A DNA stretch of 64,000 nt from an uncultured Alistipes sp. (GTDB lineage: Bacteria; Bacteroidota; Bacteroidia; Bacteroidales; Rikenellaceae), in the NCBI GenBank assembly GCA_900541585.1, contig UQKD01000004.1:120606-184605 (forward strand), written 5' to 3'. The position numbers and the translations under genes are program-made. Below are positions 7,395 through 16,305 of this stretch, one piece after another. The notes below the pieces were generated by a model. That model worked only from the letters and a program-made list of their open reading frames with translations. It ran no database searches and was not told the origin of the DNA. Every line of letters starts with the position of its first letter. The stretch's first letter is position 1.

Positions 7395-9636
7395 TGACGA
7401 CGACGGTGATCGACTTGAAAGCCGGATTTTCGGCAAAGGTTTTCAACTCGGCCGAGAGCAGTTCGCGGGCGCGGGCCGAGGAGGCGCCGCTCTCGATTTT
7501 CAGCAGAAGGCCCACGAGGTATTCGCCGCGGATGCGGTCGACGGGCGGAGTCATCGGCCCCAGCAGGCGGCGGCCGAAGCGGGTGCGCAGGCGCGCGGCG
7601 AGGTCCATGACCCCGCTTCGAAGCACCGAAGGGTCGCGGTGGCGCAGCGTGAGCGACGTGAGCCGCGCATAGGGCGGGTAGAAAAAGGCTTCGCGCTCGG
7701 CAAGCTGCGCGCGGGCCATCCCTTCGAAATCGCCCGCCGCGACCTGCCGGATCACGGGATGCCCCGGTTCGGAGGTCTGAATCACCACCTCGCCCCCGCC
7801 ATCGCGCCGTCCGGCGCGGCCCGCCACCTGCATCATCAGCTGGAAAGCCCGTTCGGCGGCCCGGAAATCGGGGTTGTTCAGCAAATTGTCGGCATTGAGG
7901 ATGCCGACGAGCGACACCCCCGCGAAGTCGAAACCCTTGGTGATCATCTGCGTGCCGACCAGAATATCGGTCCGGCGGGCCTCGAAATCGGCGATGATGG
8001 CGCTGAACGCCTTTTCGGAGGTCACGCTGTCCCTATCTAACCGGGCGACACGCGCTTCCGGGAAAATCTTGAAAATCTCCTCCTCGACCTTCTCGGTCCC
8101 GAACCCCATCGGGACGACGTCGGTGACCTTGCACGAAGGGCATTTCGCCGGGACGTCCTCCGTATGGCCGCAGTAGTGGCAGACGAGTTTCCGTCCGCCC
8201 TTGTGGTAGGTCAGCGTCACGTTGCAATGTGGGCAGCGGGCCGTCCAGCCGCATTCGGAGCACTCGACGTAGGGCGAGAACCCGCGGCGGTTCTGGAACA
8301 GCATCACCTGCCCGCCCCGGTCGAGGGTCTCCCCGATCCTGTCCAGCAGGAGTTTGTTGAAATGGGCCTTGCGCTCACCGCGTTTGACGGCGCGCAGGGT
8401 GTCGGAAACGAGGATTTCGGGAGGCCGGGCGTCGCCGTAGCGCTCGGTCAGCTCCGCCCGCCCGTATTTGCCCGACGCGGCATTGAGCCACGTCTCGAGC
8501 GACGGCGTGGCGCTGCCCAGCAGCGTGCGGCCCCCCGTAAGGCGCGCCATCACCACAGCGCAGTCGCGGGCGTTGTAACGCGGCGCAGGCTCCGTCTGCT
8601 TGTAGCTGGCGTCGTGCTCCTCGTCGACGACGATCAGCTGCAGGCGTTTGAGCGGCAGGAAGACCGACGACCGCACGCCGACCACGAATTCGCCCCCGTC
8701 CGAGCGGTTCAGCCGCAGGTAGGTCTCCGTGCGGCGGCGGTTGGTGAGTTTGGAGTGGTACGGGGTGACGCGGCTGCCGAAAATGCGCTCCATGCGCTCG
8801 ATCAGCTGCGCCGTCAGGGCGATCTCCGGCACGAGCAGCAGCACGTCGCCACCTCTCGCAAGCACTTCCGCAATCAGATGAATGTAAACCTCGGTCTTGC
8901 CCGAACCGGTGACGCCCTGCAACAGGGCCGTGGTTTTCCCGGCGGCGAACTGTCCGCGCAGGGCCTCCAGCGCCGTGAGCTGCTGCGCCGTCAGCTCCGG
9001 AAGGCGGAAGGCCGAGCCGCCGCGCTCGACCGAGCGTTCGCGCTGGGTGCAGACGATGTATTTCTTGCGTTCGAGCGCATGCAGCACCGCGTAATCGGCC
9101 CGGAGCAGACGGCGGGCCACCTCGCCCGTCGAAATGCGCGTCTCGTCGCCGGCCGCAGCCAATTCGAGCAGCGCCTCGTACTGTTTCGGGGCGCGCCGTT
9201 CGATCTTCTCGCAGATTTCGTGAAAACGCCCCTCGTCGCGGAGTTCCGCGGCCAGCGACACGTAACACTCGGTGCGGGGACGGAACTCCTCGTCGGAAAA
9301 CTCCTCCTCCGTGTCGCCCGAGGGCTTCATCAGCGCAGGCAGCGCCACACGCATCACCTCCCCCAAGGAGCACATGTAGTACGAGGCGATCCACTCCCAC
9401 AGCGACATCTGCTGCCCGGAGAGCAGGGGCGCATCGTAGAGCACGCGCTGGATCGGTTTGACGGTTTTGAAATCGGGCCGGCGGTCATGAACCCGCCACA
9501 CGATGCCCGTATAGAATTTGCGTGCGCCGAACTGCACCGCCACGGCCTGCCCCGCCGCGACCTCCGTACCTTCGGGCACGGCGAACGTGTAGACGGGCTG
9601 CGCCAGCGGAAGGACTATGTCGGCGTAGAGCTGCAT
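7378..9636 (-). CDS. priA: Primosomal protein N' (PriA replication-restart helicase)
   Basis: PriA recognises stalled forks and recombination intermediates and reloads DnaB. The 752-aa product starts MQLYADIVLPLAQPVYTFAV, the 3'-end-binding domain. It has Walker A GVTGSGKTEVY, the DEEH box VVDEEHDASYKQ, two zinc-binding cysteine pairs (CSECGWTARCPHC, CHYCGHTEDVPAKCPSC) and helicase motifs GTQMITKGFDF and QVAGRAGRR. The start at 9634-9636 overlaps the stop of the upstream gene as TGATG. The open frame continues further upstream, but that stretch is the neighbour read in another frame. Confidence 0.97.
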   Translation of the reverse strand: MQLYADIVLPLAQPVYTFAVPEGTEVAAGQAVAVQFGARKFYTGIVWRVHDRRPDFKTVKPIQRVLYDAPLLSGQQMSLWEWIASYYMCSLGEVMRVALPALMKPSGDTEEEFSDEEFRPRTECYVSLAAELRDEGRFHEICEKIERRAPKQYEALLELAAAGDETRISTGEVARRLLRADYAVLHALERKKYIVCTQRERSVERGGSAFRLPELTAQQLTALEALRGQFAAGKTTALLQGVTGSGKTEVYIHLIAEVLARGGDVLLLVPEIALTAQLIERMERIFGSRVTPYHSKLTNRRRTETYLRLNRSDGGEFVVGVRSSVFLPLKRLQLIVVDEEHDASYKQTEPAPRYNARDCAVVMARLTGGRTLLGSATPSLETWLNAASGKYGRAELTERYGDARPPEILVSDTLRAVKRGERKAHFNKLLLDRIGETLDRGGQVMLFQNRRGFSPYVECSECGWTARCPHCNVTLTYHKGGRKLVCHYCGHTEDVPAKCPSCKVTDVVPMGFGTEKVEEEIFKIFPEARVARLDRDSVTSEKAFSAIIADFEARRTDILVGTQMITKGFDFAGVSLVGILNADNLLNNPDFRAAERAFQLMMQVAGRAGRRDGGGEVVIQTSEPGHPVIRQVAAGDFEGMARAQLAEREAFFYPPYARLTSLTLRHRDPSVLRSGVMDLAARLRTRFGRRLLGPMTPPVDRIRGEYLVGLLLKIESGASSARARELLSAELKTFAENPAFKSITVVVNVDPQ

Positions 9637-10529
9637 CAGCCCTTCCCGATTGCCTGGAATCCCTTCCCGTAGACGCCCATGACCGATCCGACGGTCATGA
9701 AGGCCTCGGGATCGATGGTCTTGACGAATTTGAGGATCATCGCCGTCTCGCGCTTGCGGCAGACCACCATGACGATTTTGGACTCCTTTTTCGAATACCA
9801 TCCCTGCGAGTCGATGAGCGTCACCCCGCGGTGGACGTTGTCGACGATCGCCTGGGCCATTTTCTCGTAGTCGTGCGTGACGATGAAGACCTGGCTCGAC
9901 TGCTGGCTTCCGGCCATGATCATATCGACCGTATAGCCCACGACGGCCGTCATCACGTAGCCGTAAATCACGGCGCTGATACCCATGCCCACCAGCAGGG
10001 CCGAAGCGATGATGACGAAATCGGAGTAGATGAGGATTTTGCCGTAGCTGACCGTACGGTACTTGTTGATGATCATGGCCACGATGTCCGTACCGCCCGT
10101 CGAGCCGCCCTGCGAGAAGCAGAGCGCGATGCCGGCGCCGGCCAGGATACCGCCCATGACGATGGCCAGCAGGTTGTCGACCCCGAGGAAGTTGCCATCG
10201 GGAAGCACCTCCTGCCAGAAGTTCATGCCCGCGGAGATGATCACCACGCAGAAGATGGTCTTGAGGCCGAAATTCCACCCCACGATGAACCCGGCGACCA
10301 GCAGCAGTACGGCATTGATGATGAAGACCATCGTACCGATCTGCAAGTCGATTCCCACCGCCGAGAGCGCGTTGCACAGCACGAGCGACAGACCTGCGGC
10401 GCCGCCGCCGACGCCGCCGGCCGGGAGGATGCAGCCGATCCAGCCGAAAGAGTACATCAGCATGCCGACAGCCATCAGTATATACTCCTTGACGGGTTTG
10501 AGCACGATGTCGGGATTGATGGGTTTCAT
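9636..10529 (-). CDS. YitT family membrane protein with C-terminal DUF2179 domain
   Basis: YitT proteins are multi-pass inner-membrane proteins of poorly known function, with a cytoplasmic C-terminal DUF2179 domain. The 297-aa product has five to six hydrophobic segments between about residues 15 and 195. Glycine-rich signatures (PAGGVGGGAAGLSL, GGSTGGTDIVAMIINKY) are typical of the family. The soluble tail (SQGWYSKKESKIVMVVCRKRE ... DPEAFMTVGSVMGVYGKGF) matches DUF2179. Its stop overlaps the priA start by one base. Between it and the next gene (10530-10619) I see only a weak CCCGGC/GCCGGG hairpin at 10576-10592. Confidence 0.9.
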   Translation of the reverse strand: MKPINPDIVLKPVKEYILMAVGMLMYSFGWIGCILPAGGVGGGAAGLSLVLCNALSAVGIDLQIGTMVFIINAVLLLVAGFIVGWNFGLKTIFCVVIISAGMNFWQEVLPDGNFLGVDNLLAIVMGGILAGAGIALCFSQGGSTGGTDIVAMIINKYRTVSYGKILIYSDFVIIASALLVGMGISAVIYGYVMTAVVGYTVDMIMAGSQQSSQVFIVTHDYEKMAQAIVDNVHRGVTLIDSQGWYSKKESKIVMVVCRKRETAMILKFVKTIDPEAFMTVGSVMGVYGKGFQAIGKG

Positions 10530-10619
10530 AACGAAGGGGTTTATTCGGGGTTTGCCTCCGCAAAGGCGGCGCAGGCCCGGCGCAGAGCCGGGTCTACCCG
10601 CATTCTGCCGAGGCGCAAC

Positions 10620-10654
10620 CTACCTTTGCCGAAGTTTGTCTGCGGCAAAGGTAG
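10620..10654. repeat. Perfect 12-bp inverted repeat over the end of the radical SAM gene
   Basis: CTACCTTTGCCG (10620-10631) pairs with CGGCAAAGGTAG (10643-10654) around an 11-base loop and includes the TAG stop. There is no T-run. Each arm also contains a TACCTTTG promoter-like octamer, one per strand. It could be a terminator or processing hairpin, or a protein-binding palindrome. Confidence 0.6.
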
Positions 10655-11591
10655 TAAAAAATTCGCCTTGGTATACATTGCGTTCCTCCAATCTTTTTTC
10701 GAGCATCGCGAGCAGCTGCTCGTTGCGCACGAGGCCCCAGTTGCGGCCGTAATGGTAGCGCGGCGGAGCCTCCGAGGCGAAGCGTTCGACGACCACGCCG
10801 GGCCGCAGGCGGCGGAGAATTTCGACGAACAGGTCGATGTACTCCTCCGGCTCCCAGAAGCGGAACCGCTCGGGTGCGGCGTCGTACTCGGCGGCCATCG
10901 GTGTAGAGCGGAAAACCTGCAGCTGATGGAACTTCACGGTCGTGAGCGGCAGGGCGTTGATCCGCTCCACCTGGTCCAACAGCATCGCGTCGGTCTCGCC
11001 CGGAAGCCCGAGGATGAAGTGCGCACCGACCGCCAGCCCCCGTTCGGCGGTCATCTCCACGGCGCGGCGGGCGCACGCGAAGTCGTGGCCCCGGTTGACA
11101 GCCCGGAGCGTGGCGTCGAAGGTCGACTCGATACCGTATTCGAGGGCCACGTAGCGGTCGCGGGCCAGGGATGCGAACCAGTCGAGTTTGCGCTCGTCGA
11201 CGCAGTCGGGGCGCGTGCCGACGACGATCCCCGCGACGTCGGGATGCGCGAGGGCTTCATCGTAAAGCGTCTTCAGCCGCTCCAGCGGGGCATAGGTGTT
11301 GGAAAAGGACTGGAAATAGACCAGGTAACGCCGCGCCGTGCGGTAACGGTTGCGGTGAAACTCGATGCCCTCGGCGACCTGCTGCCCGACGCTCTTCGAG
11401 GGCATGCAATAAGAAGGGGTGAACGCTCCGTTGTTACAGAACGTACACCCTCCTTCGCCGATCGTCCCGTCGCGGTTGGGGCACGTGAAGCCCGCATCGA
11501 CGGAAAGTTTCTGCACCCGGCAGCCGAACAGACGGCGGAAGTACCCCGCATAGGAGTTGAACCGCCTCGTATCGCCCCACGGGTAGATCAT
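10620..11591 (-). CDS. TIGR01212 (YhcC-type) radical SAM protein
   Basis: This family is a radical SAM group of unknown physiological reaction (YhcC in E. coli). The [4Fe-4S] cysteines lie in CPNRDGTIGEGGCTFC at about residues 37-52. The TIM-barrel motifs YFQSFSNTYAP, GTRPDCVD, EYGIES and HFILGLPGET follow. The length of 323 aa is normal. It starts 2 bases after the stop of the nuclease lipoprotein upstream, so it ends a long co-directional series from cdd. The last codons and the stop lie in a perfect 12-bp inverted repeat. Confidence 0.93.
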   Translation of the reverse strand: MIYPWGDTRRFNSYAGYFRRLFGCRVQKLSVDAGFTCPNRDGTIGEGGCTFCNNGAFTPSYCMPSKSVGQQVAEGIEFHRNRYRTARRYLVYFQSFSNTYAPLERLKTLYDEALAHPDVAGIVVGTRPDCVDERKLDWFASLARDRYVALEYGIESTFDATLRAVNRGHDFACARRAVEMTAERGLAVGAHFILGLPGETDAMLLDQVERINALPLTTVKFHQLQVFRSTPMAAEYDAAPERFRFWEPEEYIDLFVEILRRLRPGVVVERFASEAPPRYHYGRNWGLVRNEQLLAMLEKRLEERNVYQGEFFTTFAADKLRQR

Positions 11592-11593
11592 CG

Positions 11594-13108
11594 CTACAAG
11601 CCCCAGTCCGAGGGGTTATAGGTATTCTTCGGGGCGTTGGACACGTTGGTGAAGAATGCGTGTCCGGTGAGCTTTTCGAGGTCCGAAATAGACATCATCT
11701 CCCTCGATGTCACCTTCTGGCCCTTGAGGCCGTTGTTGTGCGAGCGCACGAACGCCACGCACATCAGTTCGTCGGCCGAACAGTTCAGCACCGATTTGCC
11801 GGTGTCGCCCCGCTTGGTGCGCAGTGCGGCGATGTAGAACATCGTGGGGCACGACACGTCGCTGCGGCCGCCGAACTGGATTTTCTTGGGCGAGGCCGAC
11901 ATACCATAGCCATCGGTATAGGACTCGAAGTAAGTGCCGATAACCAGATAGGTCGTATCGCGGCAGACCTTGCCGTCGATCCAGTCTTCGAGCGTATTCC
12001 ATCCGCCGCCCCCGGTGTTGAATCCCGAGGAGTACTGCGGAGCGATGTTGGTGTAATAGAAGACCTGTTTATTGATGGCCGTGGAACGGGTGCGTTCGGC
12101 CGAACCGAGCATGTGCCCCTTGTTGCAGCCGCCGCCCGTCGACTTGCTGTTATACTGAATGCTGGAGAGAATGATCGGGTCCTTGCCGTAGGCATCCGTG
12201 CGATCGACGCCGCCCTCGTAGCAGGCATGACGCGGCGCCGCCACCCAGACGGGACAGTGGTGCTTGGCGCTGAAGCAGACCGTATAATTACGCGCTTTGT
12301 GACCGCCTATCGAAAAGTCGGGACAGATGTGGTATGCGTAATGATAGTCGCTGTTCGACTTATCCTCCGGAATAAGTTCCGCCCACCCCGAATACTTCGT
12401 ATCGCCGGATCCGCCGCTGTTCTGCGCCGTCGTGAAAGTTCCCGCGGCGCTGGCATAGGTCTGCCCCTTCCAGTCGGCACAGAGTTGAAACTCGTAGTTC
12501 GTACCGGCGGTCAGCCCGGTCAGGGAGGCCGTCTTGGTCCCCGTTCCCGCCGACACCTCCTGCTCCGAATAGCCGGAGGCCGACGAGGCCTTATAACGGA
12601 AATAGACCTTGTAATCGGTGCCCTCGAACGTAAATCCGCACGTCAGCGTGGCGGTGGTTTCGGTCACGGCGCTCGCCGACGGGGTTCCGAAGGCCGGTTT
12701 GTCCGGATCGGGTTCGGGAAGTTCGTCCTTGCCGGTTTCGAACGAGGCCGCCGGGCTTTGCATACGCCCCGACGGGAAGTCGGCGAAGGCGTAAACGACG
12801 TAGAAGGTTTGGGGCAGAAGACCGTCCAGCGTGGACGAAAGGGTGTTGCCGTCGACCCTGCAATCCGCCGAGTCGGCGAACGGACCGATCTTGCCTTCGA
12901 CGATGGGCGCATAGGTAAATCCCACGCCTACACCGTCCAGCACGCCCTCGCCGAAGCGGGTCTGGCAGGTCATTTCGACCGTCGTGCCGCCGACCGCGGC
13001 CTGGGGCGCCAGAAACCACCGGCTGTCGTCCTCCGTCTTTTCATCCCCGCAGGAGGCGAAGGCCACGGTGAGGCCCAGAAGCAGGAATGCGCTCAATTTT
13101 TTCATCAT
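11594..13108 (-). CDS. DNA/RNA non-specific endonuclease lipoprotein with FN3-like domain
   Basis: This is a predicted secreted nuclease of the Endonuclease_NS (NUC1) superfamily. The start MMKKLSAFLLLG leads to a lipobox with Cys20 (FASC). Residues 25-135 form a domain shared with the next gene (WFLAPQAAVGGTTVEMTC ...). Residues 145-225 look like a fibronectin type III module (TETTATLTCGF ... LTAGTNYEFQL). The nuclease core is at the C-terminus, with YNSKSTGGGCNKGHMLGS and YYTNIAPQYSSGFNTGGGGW. The usual DRGH motif reads NKGH. It probably acts at the cell surface or in the periplasm on extracellular nucleic acid. It is a tandem paralogue of 13177-14346. Confidence 0.85.
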   Translation of the reverse strand: MMKKLSAFLLLGLTVAFASCGDEKTEDDSRWFLAPQAAVGGTTVEMTCQTRFGEGVLDGVGVGFTYAPIVEGKIGPFADSADCRVDGNTLSSTLDGLLPQTFYVVYAFADFPSGRMQSPAASFETGKDELPEPDPDKPAFGTPSASAVTETTATLTCGFTFEGTDYKVYFRYKASSASGYSEQEVSAGTGTKTASLTGLTAGTNYEFQLCADWKGQTYASAAGTFTTAQNSGGSGDTKYSGWAELIPEDKSNSDYHYAYHICPDFSIGGHKARNYTVCFSAKHHCPVWVAAPRHACYEGGVDRTDAYGKDPIILSSIQYNSKSTGGGCNKGHMLGSAERTRSTAINKQVFYYTNIAPQYSSGFNTGGGGWNTLEDWIDGKVCRDTTYLVIGTYFESYTDGYGMSASPKKIQFGGRSDVSCPTMFYIAALRTKRGDTGKSVLNCSADELMCVAFVRSHNNGLKGQKVTSREMMSISDLEKLTGHAFFTNVSNAPKNTYNPSDWGL

Positions 13109-13176
13109 ACCAATTTAAAATCGTTATCAATACGGTATCCCGGCAACGGATGGCATCCATCGCCGCCGGGAATCAA

Positions 13177-14346
13177 TTATCTGAAATTCCAGAATGAAGG
13201 GTTGAGTTTCTCCTTCGGAGCATCGGGCACGTTGGTGAAAAACTCGATCTGCGTTTTCGCCTCGATATCGGCCACCGAAGTCATGTACTGCGAAGGTTTA
13301 CCGCTCGGGTAGGCGCGGTTTTCAAACCAGAAACCGACGCATTCGATCTCATCGGCGGCAAGCTCCCGGAGAGGTTTGCCCGCAGAGCCGCTCTTCGAAC
13401 GCATCAGCACCCGGTAGAAATTCGTCGGCACGACGCACACGTCGCCGCTCTGGTCCGTGACGGTCGTATCGTCGTCGGCGAACCAGACCCCCGACACCAC
13501 ATAGAGCGTATCGGCGCAGACGTTCTTCCAGCAATCGTCTTCGAGCGACGACCACACTCCGGAATTGAAACTGTTCTGCCACTGCGGAGCCACGTTGGTC
13601 ACATAGAACGTCTGGGCGTTGATCGCGTAACTCGCCGTCCGGTCGTTCGACGCGAGCAGGTGTCCTTTCGAATAACCCGGCTGCGGCTTGTACGACCCCT
13701 TGATCAGATCGGGCTGAACGATTTCGGGAATGGCCGGATCGTAAAACCAGTCATCCGTACGCCCCTGCGTCCCCTTATAGCAGTCGTGCAGCGGAAACGC
13801 CGACCACATTCCGCTGCGTTTGCCGGCGCTGTAACAGACCGTATAGTTGCGGCCTCCGGGCGCGCCGTCGCAGTAATGGACGGCATAGTAACAGTCGTCC
13901 GGACGGTCCTGAACAGCCGGAAGTTCCGCCCATCCCGCATATTTCGCCAGGTCGGGATTGACGAAGCCCTTTCCGGTCCGGAAGGAGCCTGCCGGACTTT
14001 GCACACGGCCCGTCGGCAGGTCGGCGAAAGCATAGACGGCGTAGACGGTTTCGGGCAGAAGGCCGTTCAGCGTGGAGACGAGGCTGCTGCCTTCGACCCG
14101 GCAGTCCGCCGACTCGGCGAACGGACCGATCACCCCGCCTACGATCGACGCATAGGTAAATCCCACGCGGACACCGTCCAGCGCACCGGCAGCGAAGCGG
14201 GTCCGGCAGGTCATCTCGACGGTCGTGCCGCTGACCGCGGCTTCGGGCGTCAGGAACCACCGGTTGTCGTCCTGCTCCTTTTCGCTCCCGCAGGAGGCAA
14301 GGGAGACGGCGAGGCCCAGAAGCAGAAATGCTGTTATCTTTTTCAT
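13177..14346 (-). CDS. DNA/RNA non-specific endonuclease lipoprotein (tandem paralogue)
   Basis: This is the second copy of the nuclease lipoprotein, 389 aa, with lipobox Cys19 (SLASC). The N-terminal domain (WFLTPEAAVSGTTVEMTC) is closely similar to that of 11594-13108. The FN3-like module is absent, so the nuclease core follows almost directly. That core has GYSKGHLLASNDRT, QTFYVTNVAPQWQNSFN and WSSLEDD. The catalytic motif is SKGH rather than DRGH. I chose ATG 14344-14346 because it begins a standard lipoprotein signal (MKKITAFLLLGLAVS); the frame is open further upstream but overlaps dtd. The 68-base gap to the first copy holds no gene. Confidence 0.85.
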   Translation of the reverse strand: MKKITAFLLLGLAVSLASCGSEKEQDDNRWFLTPEAAVSGTTVEMTCRTRFAAGALDGVRVGFTYASIVGGVIGPFAESADCRVEGSSLVSTLNGLLPETVYAVYAFADLPTGRVQSPAGSFRTGKGFVNPDLAKYAGWAELPAVQDRPDDCYYAVHYCDGAPGGRNYTVCYSAGKRSGMWSAFPLHDCYKGTQGRTDDWFYDPAIPEIVQPDLIKGSYKPQPGYSKGHLLASNDRTASYAINAQTFYVTNVAPQWQNSFNSGVWSSLEDDCWKNVCADTLYVVSGVWFADDDTTVTDQSGDVCVVPTNFYRVLMRSKSGSAGKPLRELAADEIECVGFWFENRAYPSGKPSQYMTSVADIEAKTQIEFFTNVPDAPKEKLNPSFWNFR

Positions 14347-14366
14347 CGCAAAAGAGATTGAGGTGT

Positions 14367-14819
14367 TCACTCCTTGTTTTTCGAATCCATCCAGATCGTC
14401 ACCGGCCCGTCGTTGACCAGTTCGACCTGCATGTCGGCGCCGAACTCGCCCGTGGCGACCCCGCGGCCCGAAAGTTCCGCCACGCGGGCCGTAAAACGCT
14501 CGTAGAGAGGCCGTGAAACGGCTTCGGGAGCCGCCCGGATATAGCTCGGGCGGTTGCCCTTGCGCGTCGAGGCCTGCAACGTAAACTGGCTCACAACCAG
14601 GATTTCGCCGCCCGTCTGCACGACATCGAGGTTCATCACGTCCGCTTCGTCGTCGAAGATGCGCAGGCGCACGAGTTTTCCGGCGAGGTATTCGACATCC
14701 TCGTCGGTATCGCCGCACCCGACGCCCAGCAGCACCAGCAGTCCCGCCCCGATCCGGGAGCGGACATCACCGCCGATGGCGACGGAAGCGTGTTTTACAC
14801 GCTGAATGAGCAATCGCAT
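14367..14819 (-). CDS. dtd: D-aminoacyl-tRNA deacylase DTD
   Basis: DTD hydrolyses D-amino acids mischarged on tRNA (D-Tyr, D-Asp and also Gly on tRNA-Ala). The 150-aa product starts MRLLIQRVKHASVAIGG and has both active-site motifs, SQFTLQA and the C-terminal NDGPVTIW, which carries the cis Gly-Pro. The ATG at 14817-14819 is 11 bases after the stop of the pseudouridine synthase gene. A longer frame upstream overlaps that gene and is not needed. Confidence 0.96.
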   Translation of the reverse strand: MRLLIQRVKHASVAIGGDVRSRIGAGLLVLLGVGCGDTDEDVEYLAGKLVRLRIFDDEADVMNLDVVQTGGEILVVSQFTLQASTRKGNRPSYIRAAPEAVSRPLYERFTARVAELSGRGVATGEFGADMQVELVNDGPVTIWMDSKNKE

Positions 14820-14830
14820 GGCAAGGATAT

Positions 14831-15517
14831 TCAGAGGTTTTCGAAATAGGCCCACAGGTTGTCGCCCGCAGGCACGGGAGCCGTAACCGAGAGAGGCTCA
14901 CGGCGCACGGGGTGCTCGAACTCGATGCGGCGCGAGTGGAGCGAGATGCCGCCCCCGGGCAGGGAGCGCCGGGCGCCGTATTTCAGGTCGCCGCGGATCG
15001 GACACCCGATTTTCGAGAGCTGGGCACGGATCTGGTGGTGACGGCCGGTGAGCAGTTCGACCTCGACCAGCGTGTAGTTCGTCCCTGCCCCGAGCGTCGC
15101 GTAACGCAGGCGCGCCTCCTTGGCGTCGCCCTTCGGAGCGTCGCAGGCCCGCGAACGGTTGGTTTTGCCGTCGCGCAGGATGTAGTGGCGCAGTTCGCCG
15201 CTCTCGGGGTCGGGCGTGGCTTCGGTCAGCGCCCAGTATATCTTATGAATGCGGCCTTCGCGGATCATCTCGTTCAGGCGGACGAGGGCCTTCGACGTCT
15301 TGGCGAAAAGCACGACTCCGCTCACCGGACGGTCGATGCGGTGCACCACGCCGAGGAACACCTCGCCGGGTTTCGCGTCGCGCCCCTTGATGAAGGCCTT
15401 GATCTGGTCTTCGAGGGCGCTCTCGCCCGACGGGTCGGGCTGCACCAGATCGCCGCAGCGTTTGTTGACGATCAGCAGGTGGTTGTCTTCGTAAAGAATG
15501 TCGTCCGGGTTAAACAT
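14831..15517 (-). CDS. RluA family pseudouridine synthase
   Basis: RluA-type enzymes convert specific uridines in rRNA or tRNA to pseudouridine. The 228-aa protein contains the catalytic motif VVHRIDRPVSGVVLFAK, whose Asp in HRID is the nucleophile. ILYEDNHLLIVNK, ELLTGRHHQIRAQL and GDLKYG follow in the usual order. There is no N-terminal S4 domain, so it is of the short RluA/RluC-like kind. The exact target site cannot be read from sequence. It lies between cdd and dtd with gaps of about 10 bases and is probably in one operon. Confidence 0.93.
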   Translation of the reverse strand: MFNPDDILYEDNHLLIVNKRCGDLVQPDPSGESALEDQIKAFIKGRDAKPGEVFLGVVHRIDRPVSGVVLFAKTSKALVRLNEMIREGRIHKIYWALTEATPDPESGELRHYILRDGKTNRSRACDAPKGDAKEARLRYATLGAGTNYTLVEVELLTGRHHQIRAQLSKIGCPIRGDLKYGARRSLPGGGISLHSRRIEFEHPVRREPLSVTAPVPAGDNLWAYFENL

Positions 15518-15526
15518 CGTCTGAAA

Positions 15527-15982
15527 TTACAGAATAAAGGTGAAAGGCAGCAGTCTGGAGGCCGAATCGACCGCCGTCACCGTACCGTGGCCGCTCATCA
15601 GCACCCGCATCGGGCAACCCTGGCGGCGCTCGACGTCGACCATCACCTGCCGGCACTGGCCGCAGGGATAGCATTCGCGCTCCGAAGGGTTCGAGGCAAT
15701 GGCCATCGTCTCGATCGGATCGTCGGCATAGTTGGCCTGGGCGTAGAACATCAGCGACCGCTCGGCGCAGAGTCCCGCGGGATAGACTTCGCTTTCGAAG
15801 TTGCTGCCGTAGAGTATTTTCCCGCTGCGCAGACGCGCGGCGGCGCCTACGTGGAAATTCGAGTAGGGCGCATGCGCATTGGCCGTGGCCCGTTCGGCCT
15901 CGGCGACCAGCCTGCGGTCGGCTTCGGAAAGTTCCGACAGTGCCGCGTAATGTTCATAATCGAAACAAAACTGCTTTTCCAT
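15527..15982 (-). CDS. cdd: Cytidine deaminase
   Basis: The enzyme deaminates cytidine or deoxycytidine to uridine in pyrimidine salvage. The 151-aa homotetrameric type has the catalytic CAERS (Glu as proton shuttle) and the zinc ligands in CYPCGQCRQV (PCGQC motif), plus YSNFHVGAA. A strong Shine-Dalgarno (AGGAGGAG) stands a few bases before the ATG at 15980-15982. A TATCTTTG promoter element lies about 30 bases upstream, so this is probably the first gene of the series running down to the radical SAM gene. Confidence 0.97.
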   Translation of the reverse strand: MEKQFCFDYEHYAALSELSEADRRLVAEAERATANAHAPYSNFHVGAAARLRSGKILYGSNFESEVYPAGLCAERSLMFYAQANYADDPIETMAIASNPSERECYPCGQCRQVMVDVERRQGCPMRVLMSGHGTVTAVDSASRLLPFTFIL

Positions 15983-16011
15983 AACTCCTCCTTTTTTACA
16001 GGGGTGAACTA

Positions 16012-16019
16012 CAAAGATA
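16012..16019 (-). promoter_or_regulatory. Candidate -7 element for cdd
   Basis: Minus-strand TATCTTTG matches the TAnnTTTG consensus, 29 bases upstream of the cdd start. No clear -33 TTTG is present at about 19 bases. Confidence 0.45.
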
Positions 16020-16182
16020 CTAAAATTTTCAGAAATCGCTTACTGAATCGCACTTTTTCAGCCTCTCTGCTTTCAACCCGGATGAATCATTTTATTATCA
16101 GGCCCTTCCGGTCTGCGAAAACGGATTTCCCGTGTGAACAGGTCTGTCGGGGTTCGTAAAGCCAGCTTCCGGCACGTTCCCG

Positions 16183-16304
16183 TTTTTGATTTTAAGCAGG
16201 CTGGCCTCGTGCATCGGGAAGAACGAGGCGGATAGGCAGTACCGAAGTACGTCCCATTCGCCCCGTTCGAGGGATGTGCGGAAACTGCCGTTTATAAATC
16301 GAAA
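16183..16304 (+). repeat. Dispersed structured ~120-bp repeat, copy A
   Basis: It begins TTTTTGATTTTA and ends TAAATCGAAAA, like copies B and C, with the same inner layout but more divergence. It has a small hairpin GTAC-cgaa-GTAC near 16241-16252 and AAAC-tgcc-GTTT near 16282-16293. It lies directly after the stop codon of the SIMPL gene, which is read on the other strand. Confidence 0.6.
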
Positions 16305-16305
16305 A

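Larger units (their letters stand above)
15983..16305. other. Intergenic stretch between cdd and SIMPL gene
   Basis: These 323 bases hold the cdd Shine-Dalgarno and promoter element (15983-16019) and repeat copy A (16183-16304). I see no gene in the remainder (16020-16182). Confidence 0.7.

Noticed and set aside
9637..10563. Longer N-terminus for PriA (fusion with the YitT gene region)
   Set aside because: The added part is the YitT gene in a different frame; the PriA start overlaps the YitT stop as TGATG.
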